Below, one piece after another: positions 41,445-51,072 of a DNA stretch of 64,000 nt. This stretch comes from Maricaulis sp. (GTDB taxonomy: Bacteria; Pseudomonadota; Alphaproteobacteria; Caulobacterales; Maricaulaceae), in the NCBI RefSeq assembly GCF_017642925.1, contig NZ_JAEPOL010000013.1:1-64000 (forward strand), read 5' to 3'. A program made the translations under genes and the position numbers. The notes beneath the pieces were generated by a model. The model saw nothing but the letters and a program-made list of their open reading frames with translations, ran no database searches and was not told where the DNA came from. Position 1 is the first letter of the stretch. Every line of letters starts with the position of its first letter.

Positions 41445-42326
41445 ATGCCTGTCAATGACCCGATCGTGGCGGAACAGACCCCCGCCGCCGACTTTACCAT
41501 CGACCAGAAGTGGGACCGCTATACGTCCGAGGAACACGCCATCTGGACGACGCTCTACGAGCGCCAGATGTCTGTGCTCAAGGGCCGCGCCGCGCCGGAA
41601 CACTTCAAGGGTCTCGAACTGCTCAATCTCAATGAGGGCGGCATTCCCGACTTCCGGCGCGTCAACGAGAAGCTGGAAAAGCTGACCGGCTGGACCGTGG
41701 TCACCGTGCCCGGCCTGATCCCGGAGCGGGAGTTCTACGACCATCTGGCCAATCGCCGCTTCGTCTCCGGCCGCTTCATCCGCGATGGCGAAAAGCTGGA
41801 CTACCTGCCCGAACCGGACATCTTCCACGATGTGTTCGGCCATGTGCCGCTGCTCACCCAGCCGGTGTTTGCCGACTATATGCAGGCCTATGGCCGCGGC
41901 GGGCTGCGCTCGCTGGAATTCGACGCCATCAAGCACATGGCGCGGCTGTACTGGTACACGGTGGAATTCGGCCTGATCAACACGCCGGAAGGCCGCCGCA
42001 TCTACGGCGCCGGCATCGTCTCCTCGAAGGCCGAGTCGATCTTCTCGCTGGAAGCGCGCTCGCCCAACCGGATCCATTTCGATCTGGAACGCATCATGCG
42101 CACCGATTACCGCTATGACGATTTCCAGCAGAGCTATTTCGTGATCGACAGCTATGACGAGCTGATGGAAGCGACCTATGAGGACTTCGCGCCGATCTAT
42201 GCCCGCCTGCCCGGCCTGGACGAGCTGAAACCCTCCGACACGGTCGAGGGCGACAGGATCTACACCAGGGGTACGCAGGAATATGCGAAAGCCGGCGGCC
42301 TGCCGGCGAAGGCGGAAGCGGTCTAG
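41445..42326 (+). CDS. phhA: Phenylalanine 4-monooxygenase
   Basis: A 293-residue monomeric bacterial phenylalanine hydroxylase, converting Phe to Tyr with a pterin cofactor, O2 and iron. The iron ligands are in PDIFHDVFGHVPLL (two His) and the later YWYTVEFGL (Glu). GAGIVSSKAES is the conserved substrate/pterin segment. Length is normal for the bacterial enzyme without the regulatory domain. A repeat-containing AT-rich block precedes it. No pterin dehydratase gene is next to it. It converges on a receiver gene. Confidence 0.95.
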   Translation: MPVNDPIVAEQTPAADFTIDQKWDRYTSEEHAIWTTLYERQMSVLKGRAAPEHFKGLELLNLNEGGIPDFRRVNEKLEKLTGWTVVTVPGLIPEREFYDHLANRRFVSGRFIRDGEKLDYLPEPDIFHDVFGHVPLLTQPVFADYMQAYGRGGLRSLEFDAIKHMARLYWYTVEFGLINTPEGRRIYGAGIVSSKAESIFSLEARSPNRIHFDLERIMRTDYRYDDFQQSYFVIDSYDELMEATYEDFAPIYARLPGLDELKPSDTVEGDRIYTRGTQEYAKAGGLPAKAEAV

Positions 42327-42336
42327 CTCAGGCGGT

Positions 42337-42825
42337 TCAGGCCGCGGCGCTGCCTGCGGGGCGCAGGTGCAGATCGCCGGTCTCGCGGTCCTCTTCCAGG
42401 CACACCGCACCCAGCCCGGCGATCATGCGGGAGAAGTTCTCGCGGGTGACCGGTTTGACGATGTAGAAGCTGGATCCGGCATCCCGGCATTTCGCTTCCA
42501 TCTCCGGATTACGCGCACCGGAATAGACACCGACGGCCCCGCCGCCCAGCAGCGGCTGGACCGAGACAATGAAATCGAGCGCATTTGCGCCGGCCAGGGA
42601 AAGATCGGTGAAGACGACAGCCGGACCGTCGCCATGGTCGCGCAGGTGAACGAGTGCGTCTTCGGGGCGGGTGAACGCCGCAAAGCGGAACCGCACGCCG
42701 GCATCTTCCAGATCCGCCTGGAACAGGAAATGCTCGTCCGGGTCATCGTCAACCAGAATGACGGAAACGCTCTGGTTCTCGCTCAATATCTGCTCCCCAC
42801 AGTCAGACGGCGCGCAACCTATCAT
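42337..42825 (-). CDS. Single-domain response regulator
   Basis: A 162-residue receiver protein without output domain. Acidic triplet DDD (residues 26-28), phospho-acceptor Asp74 in VVFTDLSLAG, Ser in VYSGAR and Lys in YIVKPV. The start is uncertain: 42825 gives an N-terminal tail of about 20 residues; a TTG about 14 codons in would also begin sensibly. No kinase gene adjoins. Converges on phhA. Confidence 0.85.
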   Translation of the reverse strand: MIGCAPSDCGEQILSENQSVSVILVDDDPDEHFLFQADLEDAGVRFRFAAFTRPEDALVHLRDHGDGPAVVFTDLSLAGANALDFIVSVQPLLGGGAVGVYSGARNPEMEAKCRDAGSSFYIVKPVTRENFSRMIAGLGAVCLEEDRETGDLHLRPAGSAAA

Positions 42826-42939
42826 GATTTGCCGGTTTGAATAGTGCGAAGCGAACGTCTCGCAAGAACGCGGTTAAGCAAGCCCGGAGCCATCTCATCG
42901 CCATTGCGGCCGATGAAATGACTCCGGTTTTGAGTGTTC

Positions 42940-42984
42940 GCATTTTCGAACCGCAAAACCGGTTCCCACTTTTGCTGAAAATGC
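42940..42984 (-). repeat. Single copy of the 45-bp palindromic repeat
   Basis: The reverse complement matches the first repeat copy at 23646 except for one base. Outer arms gcattttc/gaaaatgc pair. It directly abuts the astB stop codon. Confidence 0.92.
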
Positions 42985-42985
42985 T

Positions 42986-44329
42986 TCAGGCGCGTTGAAA
43001 CGGATAATAGTCCCCGCCCAGGCCGAGAATTCCGGTGAGCGCGTCCAGCGCCTCGCGGCTCTCGCGCAGCAGGGCCGGATCGGCCAGATCATTCGGTTCC
43101 AGCCGGTCGCGGTAGTGCTTGCCCGCCCAGGCCACGAGCGTGTCATAGAGCGTGTCCGACATCAGCGCCTGCGGCGCCACGGCGGCCCGCTCTTCCGCGG
43201 TCAGCACGACGCGCAGTCGCAGGCAGGCCGGTCCGCCGCCATTGCGCATGGACTGGCGCACCTCGACAAACTCCACCCGCCCGATCGGACCATTACCTGC
43301 CGTCATCGCCGCACAGTAAGCGCGCGTCGTTGCGGTTTCCTCGGTCTCCTTCGGCGCGATCAGCACCAGGCGGTCCTCGCCGGGCCATTCCAGCAATTGC
43401 GAATTGAACAGATAGCTGGTGATGGCGTCGCCGACCGGCACCTCGGCCTCGGGCACCTCGACGAAATCCGGCTCGAACAGGCCCTCGGCCGCCTTGCGGA
43501 TTTCGGCGAGGGCGGCCTCGCGGTCGGCAAAGGCGAGTTCATGGAAGAAGAGCGTGGTGCGCGTACCGACGCAGACGACGTCATTGTGGAAGGCGCCGGC
43601 GGCAATCGCCTCGGACGACTGGCGGATGAAGACAGTGCGCTTCGGGTCGAGCCCGTGCGAACGGGCGACCGCCTGGCAGGCTTCCAGCGTCTGGCGTGCC
43701 GGGAATTTGCCGCTCCACGCCTCGCCGGCCTCGCGGCCATAGACGAAGATCTCGACACCCGGACCGCCCTGCTCGGCACACAGGCGCACATGATTGGCCG
43801 CGCCCTCATCGGCGAAGTCCGGCTGCATGGGCAGGACGTCGTGCACGGCGAAACGGGCCGTGTCCGGGAAAGCCCATTGCAGGGCCCGGCGGGTCTGCTC
43901 GCCCTCGATGGAGCGGTGCAGCGTGGTCAGCAGATTGGCCGGCGTGAGATGCAGGCGGCTGTCGGCCGTATCGGCCGACGGCGACACGGTCGCAGCATTG
44001 GCGGCCCACATGGGCGAGGCCGAGCAAGCCTTGCGCAGCAGGCCCGGCGCCGTCTTCCAGGCCGCCTCGATCACCGCTTCGTCGGAGCCGGTAAAACCGG
44101 CCCGGCGCAGCAGCGGCAGATAGGGGCGTTCATGCGGCGGCAGCAGACCCTGCACCAGGCCGCTATCGGCCAGGCGTTTCATCTTGGCGAGGCCTTCCAG
44201 CACGCCCTGGCGCGGCGAGGACACCAGGCCCTCATTCTTCGCGCTGGCCAGATTGCCCTCGGACAGACCGCCATAATTATGCGTCGGGCCGACCAGCCCG
44301 TCGAAATTCGCCTCGACCGCGCGCGCCAT
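42986..44329 (-). CDS. astB: N-succinylarginine dihydrolase
   Basis: A 447-residue AstB, which hydrolyses N2-succinylarginine to succinylornithine, CO2 and ammonia (second step of the ast arginine-degradation pathway). N-terminus ANFDGLVGPTHNYGGLSEGN is the AstB signature; later blocks are QSMRNGGGPACLRLRVVLT (catalytic Cys) and AGAFHNDVVCVGT (catalytic His). ATG 44329 overlaps the astD stop (TGATG), giving coupling; the TTG one codon earlier is less likely. Last gene of the ast operon. Confidence 0.96.
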   Translation of the reverse strand: MARAVEANFDGLVGPTHNYGGLSEGNLASAKNEGLVSSPRQGVLEGLAKMKRLADSGLVQGLLPPHERPYLPLLRRAGFTGSDEAVIEAAWKTAPGLLRKACSASPMWAANAATVSPSADTADSRLHLTPANLLTTLHRSIEGEQTRRALQWAFPDTARFAVHDVLPMQPDFADEGAANHVRLCAEQGGPGVEIFVYGREAGEAWSGKFPARQTLEACQAVARSHGLDPKRTVFIRQSSEAIAAGAFHNDVVCVGTRTTLFFHELAFADREAALAEIRKAAEGLFEPDFVEVPEAEVPVGDAITSYLFNSQLLEWPGEDRLVLIAPKETEETATTRAYCAAMTAGNGPIGRVEFVEVRQSMRNGGGPACLRLRVVLTAEERAAVAPQALMSDTLYDTLVAWAGKHYRDRLEPNDLADPALLRESREALDALTGILGLGGDYYPFQRA

Positions 44330-45777
44330 CAATCCACTCCCTTGACCGGCATGCGCTCGGGCTTCGACTGGGCTTGCGTGGCGACCGGATAGGCGCAGTA
44401 ATCGGCGGCATAAAAGGCGCTGGGCCGCAGATTGCCCGACTGGCCCGGCCCGCCGAACGGCATGTTCGAGGCCGCACCGCAGGTCGGCCGGTTCCAGTTG
44501 ACGATACCGGCGCGCGCTTCCACCCAGAACCGCTCCCAGAGCGCTTCATCGTCCGAGACCAGCCCGGCCGAGAGGCCATAGGCGGTGTCGTTCGCAGCCG
44601 CGATGGCGTCGTCGAAGGAGGCAACGCGCACGATCTGAATCAGCGGGCCGAAGACTTCCTCGTCCGGCACATCCACACCGGTGACGTCGATCAGGCCGGG
44701 ACGCAGAAAGGCCTCGCCCAGTTCCGCGACCGTCTCGGCCTTGCGGATCGCTTTGGCACCACGCGACAGGAGGTCGTCCTGGGCAGCCAGCACGCCGCGC
44801 GCGGCCTGGGCCGAGACCAGCGGGCCGATAAAGGGCTCCGGGTCGGCATCCCAGCGGCCAATGCTCAGCTGGCCTGCGATGCGGTCGATCGCCTCGACCA
44901 CGGCATCGCCGGCTGCGCCCTCGGGCAGGATCAGGCGGCGCGCGCAGGAACAGCGCTGACCGGCCGTGATATAGGCGGAATGCACCGCCACACGTGCCGC
45001 GGCTTCGGCATCTTCGGCATCCCAGACGACGAGCGGGTTATTGCCGCCCATTTCCAGCGCCAGCTGGATCCCGGTGCGGCCCGCGAATTTCTCGTGGATG
45101 AACTTGCCCGTGCCCCAGGACCCGGTGAACAGCACACCGTCCAGATCGGCATGATCCAGCGCGGCGGCGCCGGTCTCGCGCGCGCCCTGGACCAGGTTCA
45201 GCACGCCCTTGGGCAAGCCGGCGGCCTCCCAGGCCTTCGCCATGAACTCGCCCACGGCCGGGGTCATCTCGGACGGTTTGAAGACGATCGTATTGCCCGC
45301 CAGCAGGGCCGGCACGATATGGCCGTTCGGCAGATGGCCGGGGAAATTGTACGGGCCCAGCACGAACATCACGCCCAGCGGCTTGTGCGCCAGGGCGGCA
45401 TAGCCGAAAGCCGTGTCCGACGACTGCTCGCCCGTGCGTTCGGTATAGGCGGTCTTCGATATGGCGATCTTGCCGATCATGGCACCGGCTTCGGCCAGGC
45501 CTTCCCAGCGCGGCTTGCCGGTCTCGCGCGAGATCAGCTCGGCGAGCGCGGCCTTGTGCGCCTCGAGATAGGCCTGGTAGGCCTCGACGATGGCAACACG
45601 CTCGGGATAGAGGCTGCGCCCCCAGGCCGGGAAAGCCGCCCGCGCGGCCTTGAAGGCGGCGTCGACATCGTCCGCCGTGGCGGCCTGGCCGCTCCACACG
45701 CGGCTGCCATCGGCCGGGTTTTCCGAGTGCATGTCAGCGCCATTGCCCGCGCGCCATTGGCCATCGATCAGCAGCAT
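44329..45777 (-). CDS. astD: Succinylglutamate-semialdehyde dehydrogenase
   Basis: A 482-residue aldehyde dehydrogenase that oxidises N-succinylglutamate semialdehyde with NAD(P). Features: YNFPGHLPNGHI near the cofactor pocket, LALEMGGNNPLVV (catalytic Glu) and AGQRCSCARR (catalytic Cys). The context between astA and astB secures the specific assignment. Starts 4 bp after the astA stop; its stop overlaps the astB start. Confidence 0.96.
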   Translation of the reverse strand: MLLIDGQWRAGNGADMHSENPADGSRVWSGQAATADDVDAAFKAARAAFPAWGRSLYPERVAIVEAYQAYLEAHKAALAELISRETGKPRWEGLAEAGAMIGKIAISKTAYTERTGEQSSDTAFGYAALAHKPLGVMFVLGPYNFPGHLPNGHIVPALLAGNTIVFKPSEMTPAVGEFMAKAWEAAGLPKGVLNLVQGARETGAAALDHADLDGVLFTGSWGTGKFIHEKFAGRTGIQLALEMGGNNPLVVWDAEDAEAAARVAVHSAYITAGQRCSCARRLILPEGAAGDAVVEAIDRIAGQLSIGRWDADPEPFIGPLVSAQAARGVLAAQDDLLSRGAKAIRKAETVAELGEAFLRPGLIDVTGVDVPDEEVFGPLIQIVRVASFDDAIAAANDTAYGLSAGLVSDDEALWERFWVEARAGIVNWNRPTCGAASNMPFGGPGQSGNLRPSAFYAADYCAYPVATQAQSKPERMPVKGVD

Positions 45778-45781
45778 GAAA

Positions 45782-46798
45782 TCACCTCATTCGTCGCCAG
45801 AAGCGGGCGCGATCGCCTTCGGCCAGATCGAGCGCCTGCATGGTTTCGTAGGAAATACCCAGAATGTCGCCATCATCGACGACCTGGGCGTGACAGGTCC
45901 GGAAATCCGGGAAGCGGTCGGTCGACAGGATGCTGTCGACACCGCCCGTCGTCGTCGCCGCCCGCACGGTCACCTCGCGGCTCTCGCGCAGGGTGCGGAT
46001 ATTCTCGGTCCAGGTGGAGACCAGCGGACCGCCGTCGAAAATGTCGACATAGCGGTCATAGTGGAACCCCTCCCAGAGCAGGAGGTTGTACGCCCCCTCT
46101 CCGTGCGGATGCGGCTTGCCGATCACCTCGCGCACCTCGGGCGGCAGCAGGTCGAGATAGATCAGGTGCTGCGGGCCCAGATCGAGGATGAACTGGTTGT
46201 CGGTCGATGCCGACAGCCGGTCGGCATCGTCGAAATCCATCCGGAAGAAGGGCCGCGACACCGCATCGAAGAAGGGCGAGGATCCGTCGTCATGGACCAC
46301 ACCGCGCAGCTCGGCCAGCACACGCTCGCCAAAGCGCGACCGGTCGGCGGCCATCATCAGATAGCGCGACTGGGCGACGAGCCGTCCGGCGCCGGTGCCG
46401 CGCCCGGCTTCCGACACGAAGAGCGTGCCCACTTCCGAGGCGCCGGCAAAGTCATTGACCAGCAGCATGGCATCCATGTCGAAGCGGCGGTCGGCTTCCT
46501 GGGAATGCTGGGCCAGGGTGATGATCTTGAAATCCCAATAGGGTTTCGACACACCCACCATCGCCTTGATGGCCGAACAGCCGACGATACGGCCGGTCCC
46601 GGTGTCTTCCAGCATCAGCTGGTAGGCATCCTCGGTCTGGCCCGGCTCCGGCGTCGAAAAGATCGCCTCGGACTTTTCCAGGCGCGCCGCCAGCACATCC
46701 GCCGGCACGGCCAGGGATGTGAAACCGGTTCCCGCTTCCTGCGCCAGACGCACAAGGGCGTCTGTGTCGGTGCGTTTGGCCGCACGTACAATCAGCAT
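45782..46798 (-). CDS. astA: Arginine N-succinyltransferase
   Basis: A 338-residue AstA, transferring succinyl from succinyl-CoA to arginine, first step of the ast pathway. Blocks FVSEAGRGTGAGRLVAQSRYL, FDAVSRPFFRMDFDDAD, YNLLLWEGFHYDRYVDIFDGGP are typical. ATG 46798, with GGGGGAAGAG upstream, is chosen over the ORF track's 46879, which overlaps the preceding M20 gene. 25 bp downstream of the M20 hydrolase gene. Confidence 0.96.
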   Translation of the reverse strand: MLIVRAAKRTDTDALVRLAQEAGTGFTSLAVPADVLAARLEKSEAIFSTPEPGQTEDAYQLMLEDTGTGRIVGCSAIKAMVGVSKPYWDFKIITLAQHSQEADRRFDMDAMLLVNDFAGASEVGTLFVSEAGRGTGAGRLVAQSRYLMMAADRSRFGERVLAELRGVVHDDGSSPFFDAVSRPFFRMDFDDADRLSASTDNQFILDLGPQHLIYLDLLPPEVREVIGKPHPHGEGAYNLLLWEGFHYDRYVDIFDGGPLVSTWTENIRTLRESREVTVRAATTTGGVDSILSTDRFPDFRTCHAQVVDDGDILGISYETMQALDLAEGDRARFWRRMR

Positions 46799-46823
46799 GC
46801 TCTTCCCCCGATCATGCCTGTGT

Positions 46824-48086
46824 TTACTGGGTTCTTGCCAGGGCGCGCGCTTCCTTGGCGTTGAATTCGCCCCGGGCAAATTTCATCAGCATTACCGCCG
46901 ACAGCTTGGCCCGTTCGGCAAAGCTCGACAGTTTCACGATCTCGCGATCGGAATGGATATCGGCGCCGCGCACGCCCAGCGTATCGACATTGGGACAGCC
47001 GGCCGCCCACAGATTATTGCCTTCGCACACGCCGCCCGTGTCCTGCCAGCGAATGTCCAGGCCCAGCGCACCGCCCGCCGCCTTCGTCCATTCGAACATG
47101 CGCGCATTGGCCGGGCTCATGGGTTTGGGCGGGCGGGTAAAGCCGCCATGCAGCTCGGCCGCGATACCGTCACGCACGCGGATCTCGTCGACCAGGCGTT
47201 CCAGCTCGGCCTCCACCCAGGTGCGGTCATTCTCGGTCTTCACGCGCACATTGAAACGCGCCACCGCATTGTCCGGCACGACATTCGGCGGACCGCCGCC
47301 ATCGATGCGGGCAAGGTTGAAGGTGACGCCATCGCGCCGGCCGTTGAGCTCGTCCAGTCCCAGCCCGAACTGGCAGGCTGCGGCCAGGGCATTGCGGCCC
47401 AGATGATGCTCGCGACCGGCATGAGCCGCCCGGCCGGAGACTTTCAGCGACCAGTTACCCGATCCCTTGCGCGCGCCGGCCAGGGAGCCGTCGGCCAGGG
47501 CGGGCTCGTAGGTCATGCCGATATCGGCGCCGGCGCCCAGATCGGCAAGGACCGGGCCGGAGCCCAGCGAGCCGATTTCCTCGTCCGGACTGATCAGAAC
47601 ATCGACGCCGATCTCGTCCTTCCAGGGCGAGCGTTCCAGCCCCAGCAGCCCGTGCAGCATCACGAGGATGCCGCCCTTCATGTCGGCGACGCCGGGACCG
47701 TTCAGCGTGTCGGCATCCCACAGCTCGGTCGACTGGAAATGACTGTCCGCCGGGAAGACCGTGTCGTGGTGACCGGTCATGACGATGCGGATCGGCGCCT
47801 GCGGCCGCAGCCGGCAATGGAAGGAAGGTGTGAATGCCTGCTCGCGCACCGTTCCGTCCGGATCGACGATCGTCGTCGGCGGCAGGTCGATGGCGGATAT
47901 CTCGCCGCCCAGCTCGCCGAAAGCGGTTTCCAGACAGGCGCGCATGCGCTCCAGACCGTCCGCATTGCGGCTGCCGGAATTGATCGCCGACCACGCCTTC
48001 ACCGTGTCGATCATGTGATCGGCGCGGCTGTCGATCCAGTCGAGCACGGCGCGCTCGTCGGGGTTGAGATCGAGTTTGTCCTGCAT
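46824..48086 (-). CDS. M20 family metallo-hydrolase heading the ast operon
   Basis: A 420-residue M20/ArgE-DapE-CPG2-type hydrolase. Metal-binding motifs: MTGHHDTVF (His, Asp), PGVADMKGG (bridging Asp), SPDEEIGS (catalytic Glu pair) and a C-terminal ADIHSDREI. No signal peptide, so cytoplasmic. It is the first gene of the astA-astD-astB unit. The pathway's final step, cleavage of succinylglutamate, is normally done by AstE (M14 family), which is absent here; this enzyme could take that role. That is an inference from context. Confidence 0.88.
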   Translation of the reverse strand: MQDKLDLNPDERAVLDWIDSRADHMIDTVKAWSAINSGSRNADGLERMRACLETAFGELGGEISAIDLPPTTIVDPDGTVREQAFTPSFHCRLRPQAPIRIVMTGHHDTVFPADSHFQSTELWDADTLNGPGVADMKGGILVMLHGLLGLERSPWKDEIGVDVLISPDEEIGSLGSGPVLADLGAGADIGMTYEPALADGSLAGARKGSGNWSLKVSGRAAHAGREHHLGRNALAAACQFGLGLDELNGRRDGVTFNLARIDGGGPPNVVPDNAVARFNVRVKTENDRTWVEAELERLVDEIRVRDGIAAELHGGFTRPPKPMSPANARMFEWTKAAGGALGLDIRWQDTGGVCEGNNLWAAGCPNVDTLGVRGADIHSDREIVKLSSFAERAKLSAVMLMKFARGEFNAKEARALARTQ

Positions 48087-48120
48087 GTCCCAGTGATAGC
48101 CGTTTAAACGGACGGGTCTA

Positions 48121-48148
48121 CCCCCGCGCGGCAGAGACCGCGCGGGGG
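48121..48148. terminator. GC-rich hairpin between the CGS-family gene and the ast operon
   Basis: Perfect 11-bp stem cccccgcgcgg/ccgcgcggggg with a 6-nt loop, 20 bp past the stop at 48169. No T-run follows on either strand, so termination by the hairpin alone is uncertain. Confidence 0.5.
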
Positions 48149-48168
48149 CAGTGCGAGAGGGATCAGGA

Positions 48169-49455
48169 TCAGGCGTGTTCGAGCGCCTGTTTCAGGTCGG
48201 CGATCAGATCGTCGGGGTTCTCGATACCGACCGAGATGCGCACCAGACCGTCCGAGAAGCCCTGGCGCTTGCGCAGTCCCGGATCGACGCCGCGGTGGGT
48301 GGTGGAACCCGGGTGGCAGATCAGCGTCTCGGTACCGCCGAGGCTGACCGCCAGCTTCATCACCTGCAGCGCGTTGAGCATGCGGAAGGCTGCCGCCTCG
48401 CTCTCCAGATCGAAAGCAAAGGTGGAGCCGGCCGAGGAGGACTGGGCCTTGAAGACGTCGCCGTCGCGCGTGCCCTCTTCCAGGAAGCCCAGATAGCGCA
48501 CGCGATTGACCTTGGGATGATCGCGCAGGAACTCGGCGACCTTGCGGGTACCCAGGGCGGCCGCTTCCATGCGCAGCTTCACCGTTTCCAGCGAGCGCAG
48601 CAGCATCCAGCAGGTGTGCGGGTCGAGATTCGTCCCCAGATAGCCGCGCAGGCCGCGGATCTGTGCCATGGCTTCCGTCGTTCCGGACGCAGACCCGGCG
48701 ATCAGGTCGGAATGGCCGCCGATATATTTGGTCAGCGAGTAGACGACGACATCGGCACCCAGCTCCATCGGCTTCTGGCCGACCGGACCGAGGAAAGTGT
48801 TGTCGACGACGAGATAGGGGCGCTTGCCCTGCTTCTTCTCGATCAGGTCGACGAGGCGGCGGCAGACATTCAGATCGACCTGGTCATTGGTCGGATTGGT
48901 CGGCGTCTCGGTGTAGATGACCGAGACCTCGCCCTTGGCCAGCGCCTCGTCGGCGGCGGCGTGGATCTCGTCCTCATGGGCGCCGGCAAAGAAGTCGACC
49001 GACTGGATGCCGTAATTCGGCAGGAATTTGCGGATCAGGCTTTCCGTGCCGCCATAGAGCGGCGTCGACTGGAGAATCACCGAGCCGGAATGCGCCAGGC
49101 CCATCAGCGTGGTGGAGATGGCCGCCATGCCGGAGGAGAAGACGCAGCATTCCTCGGCGCCGTCATAGAGGGCCAGACGGTCTTCGAGCACTTCCATATT
49201 GGGATTGTTGAAGCGCGAATACATCAGGCCGGCGGCTTCCGGATCGCCCTCCTCGGCCTGGCCGAGCGTGACGCGGAAGAAGGCGGCGCCGTGCTCGGCG
49301 CTTTCGAAAGCGAAGGTCGAGGTCAGGAAGATCGGCGGCTTGATCGACATTTCCGAGAGCTTCGGGTCATAGCCGTAGCTCATCATCTGGGTTTCCGGGC
49401 TCAGCATGTGTCCGGCGATCTCGCGTTTGCGATACGGCTTGTCCGGCTTGCTCAT
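48169..49455 (-). CDS. Cystathionine gamma-synthase family PLP enzyme
   Basis: A 428-residue Cys/Met-metabolism PLP enzyme. Features: LMYSRFNNPNMEVLEDRLA, SSGMAAIST, QSTPLYGGTE, the Asp-binding VVDNTFLGP and the PLP lysine in YSLTKYIGGHSD. The family covers cystathionine gamma-synthase, methionine gamma-lyase and related enzymes, so the exact reaction is open; NCBI-type naming is 'cystathionine gamma-synthase family protein'. ATG 49455 follows AAGGGAG. It lies upstream of the ast operon on the same strand; the link is unclear. Confidence 0.88.
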   Translation of the reverse strand: MSKPDKPYRKREIAGHMLSPETQMMSYGYDPKLSEMSIKPPIFLTSTFAFESAEHGAAFFRVTLGQAEEGDPEAAGLMYSRFNNPNMEVLEDRLALYDGAEECCVFSSGMAAISTTLMGLAHSGSVILQSTPLYGGTESLIRKFLPNYGIQSVDFFAGAHEDEIHAAADEALAKGEVSVIYTETPTNPTNDQVDLNVCRRLVDLIEKKQGKRPYLVVDNTFLGPVGQKPMELGADVVVYSLTKYIGGHSDLIAGSASGTTEAMAQIRGLRGYLGTNLDPHTCWMLLRSLETVKLRMEAAALGTRKVAEFLRDHPKVNRVRYLGFLEEGTRDGDVFKAQSSSAGSTFAFDLESEAAAFRMLNALQVMKLAVSLGGTETLICHPGSTTHRGVDPGLRKRQGFSDGLVRISVGIENPDDLIADLKQALEHA

Positions 49456-49656
49456 GGAAGTTCTCCCTTGTCTGCAGGTGCGGCCAGGCCCCTGCCGCCG
49501 CGTTGCACCCGGTGTGAACCGGCGCTTCGAACGGGTCAAGCGCAGCCTCAGCAGGACGGAAAAAGCGACCAGATCGACCCCGTGAAGGGGCGTTTCGTGC
49601 ACTATTTTGCCAAAACGGCGCCAGACCGGCGGCACCGGCCTTCACGCAAAAGAAAA

Positions 49657-49680
49657 GCGGCCCGGCAGATGCCGGGCCGC
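49657..49680 (-). terminator. Rho-independent terminator of the OmpA-like gene
   Basis: Perfect 10-bp stem gcggcccggc/gccgggccgc with loop agat; the minus strand continues CTTTTCTTTTGCG. Confidence 0.88.
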
Positions 49681-49706
49681 AATCCTTCGATCATTCGGAT
49701 CCGGAC

Positions 49707-50780
<1,074 letters not shown>

Positions 50781-51072
50781 CATTCCCCCTCCAGAGGCTC
50801 GCGCCTCCTTGGTGTGACTGACCATGCCCGGCACTGTGCCGGGCGCGAAGAATCGTCCTGACGGACGCTCCTAGTACGTCCCCTACTACAATTACCTCGC
50901 GAGCGCCATAGGTCAGACAGGTAAAGCCCCGATAAGACCGGAAAATTTTGTCGCGTTGCAGCAAGGATACAGTGTGTCCCGGGACCGGGCCACACATCCC
51001 CGTACAACCGGACAACGCAGAAGCCTCACGATCGGTTCCCGCTTTTTTTTCGGAGAATGCCGAAACCCGTAA

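Noticed and set aside
49456-49650. Possible SAM-responsive riboswitch ahead of the cystathionine gamma-synthase family gene
   Set aside because: No SAM-I or SAM-II conserved core (such as the GGTGATTTG or CTAAAGA segments) could be found.
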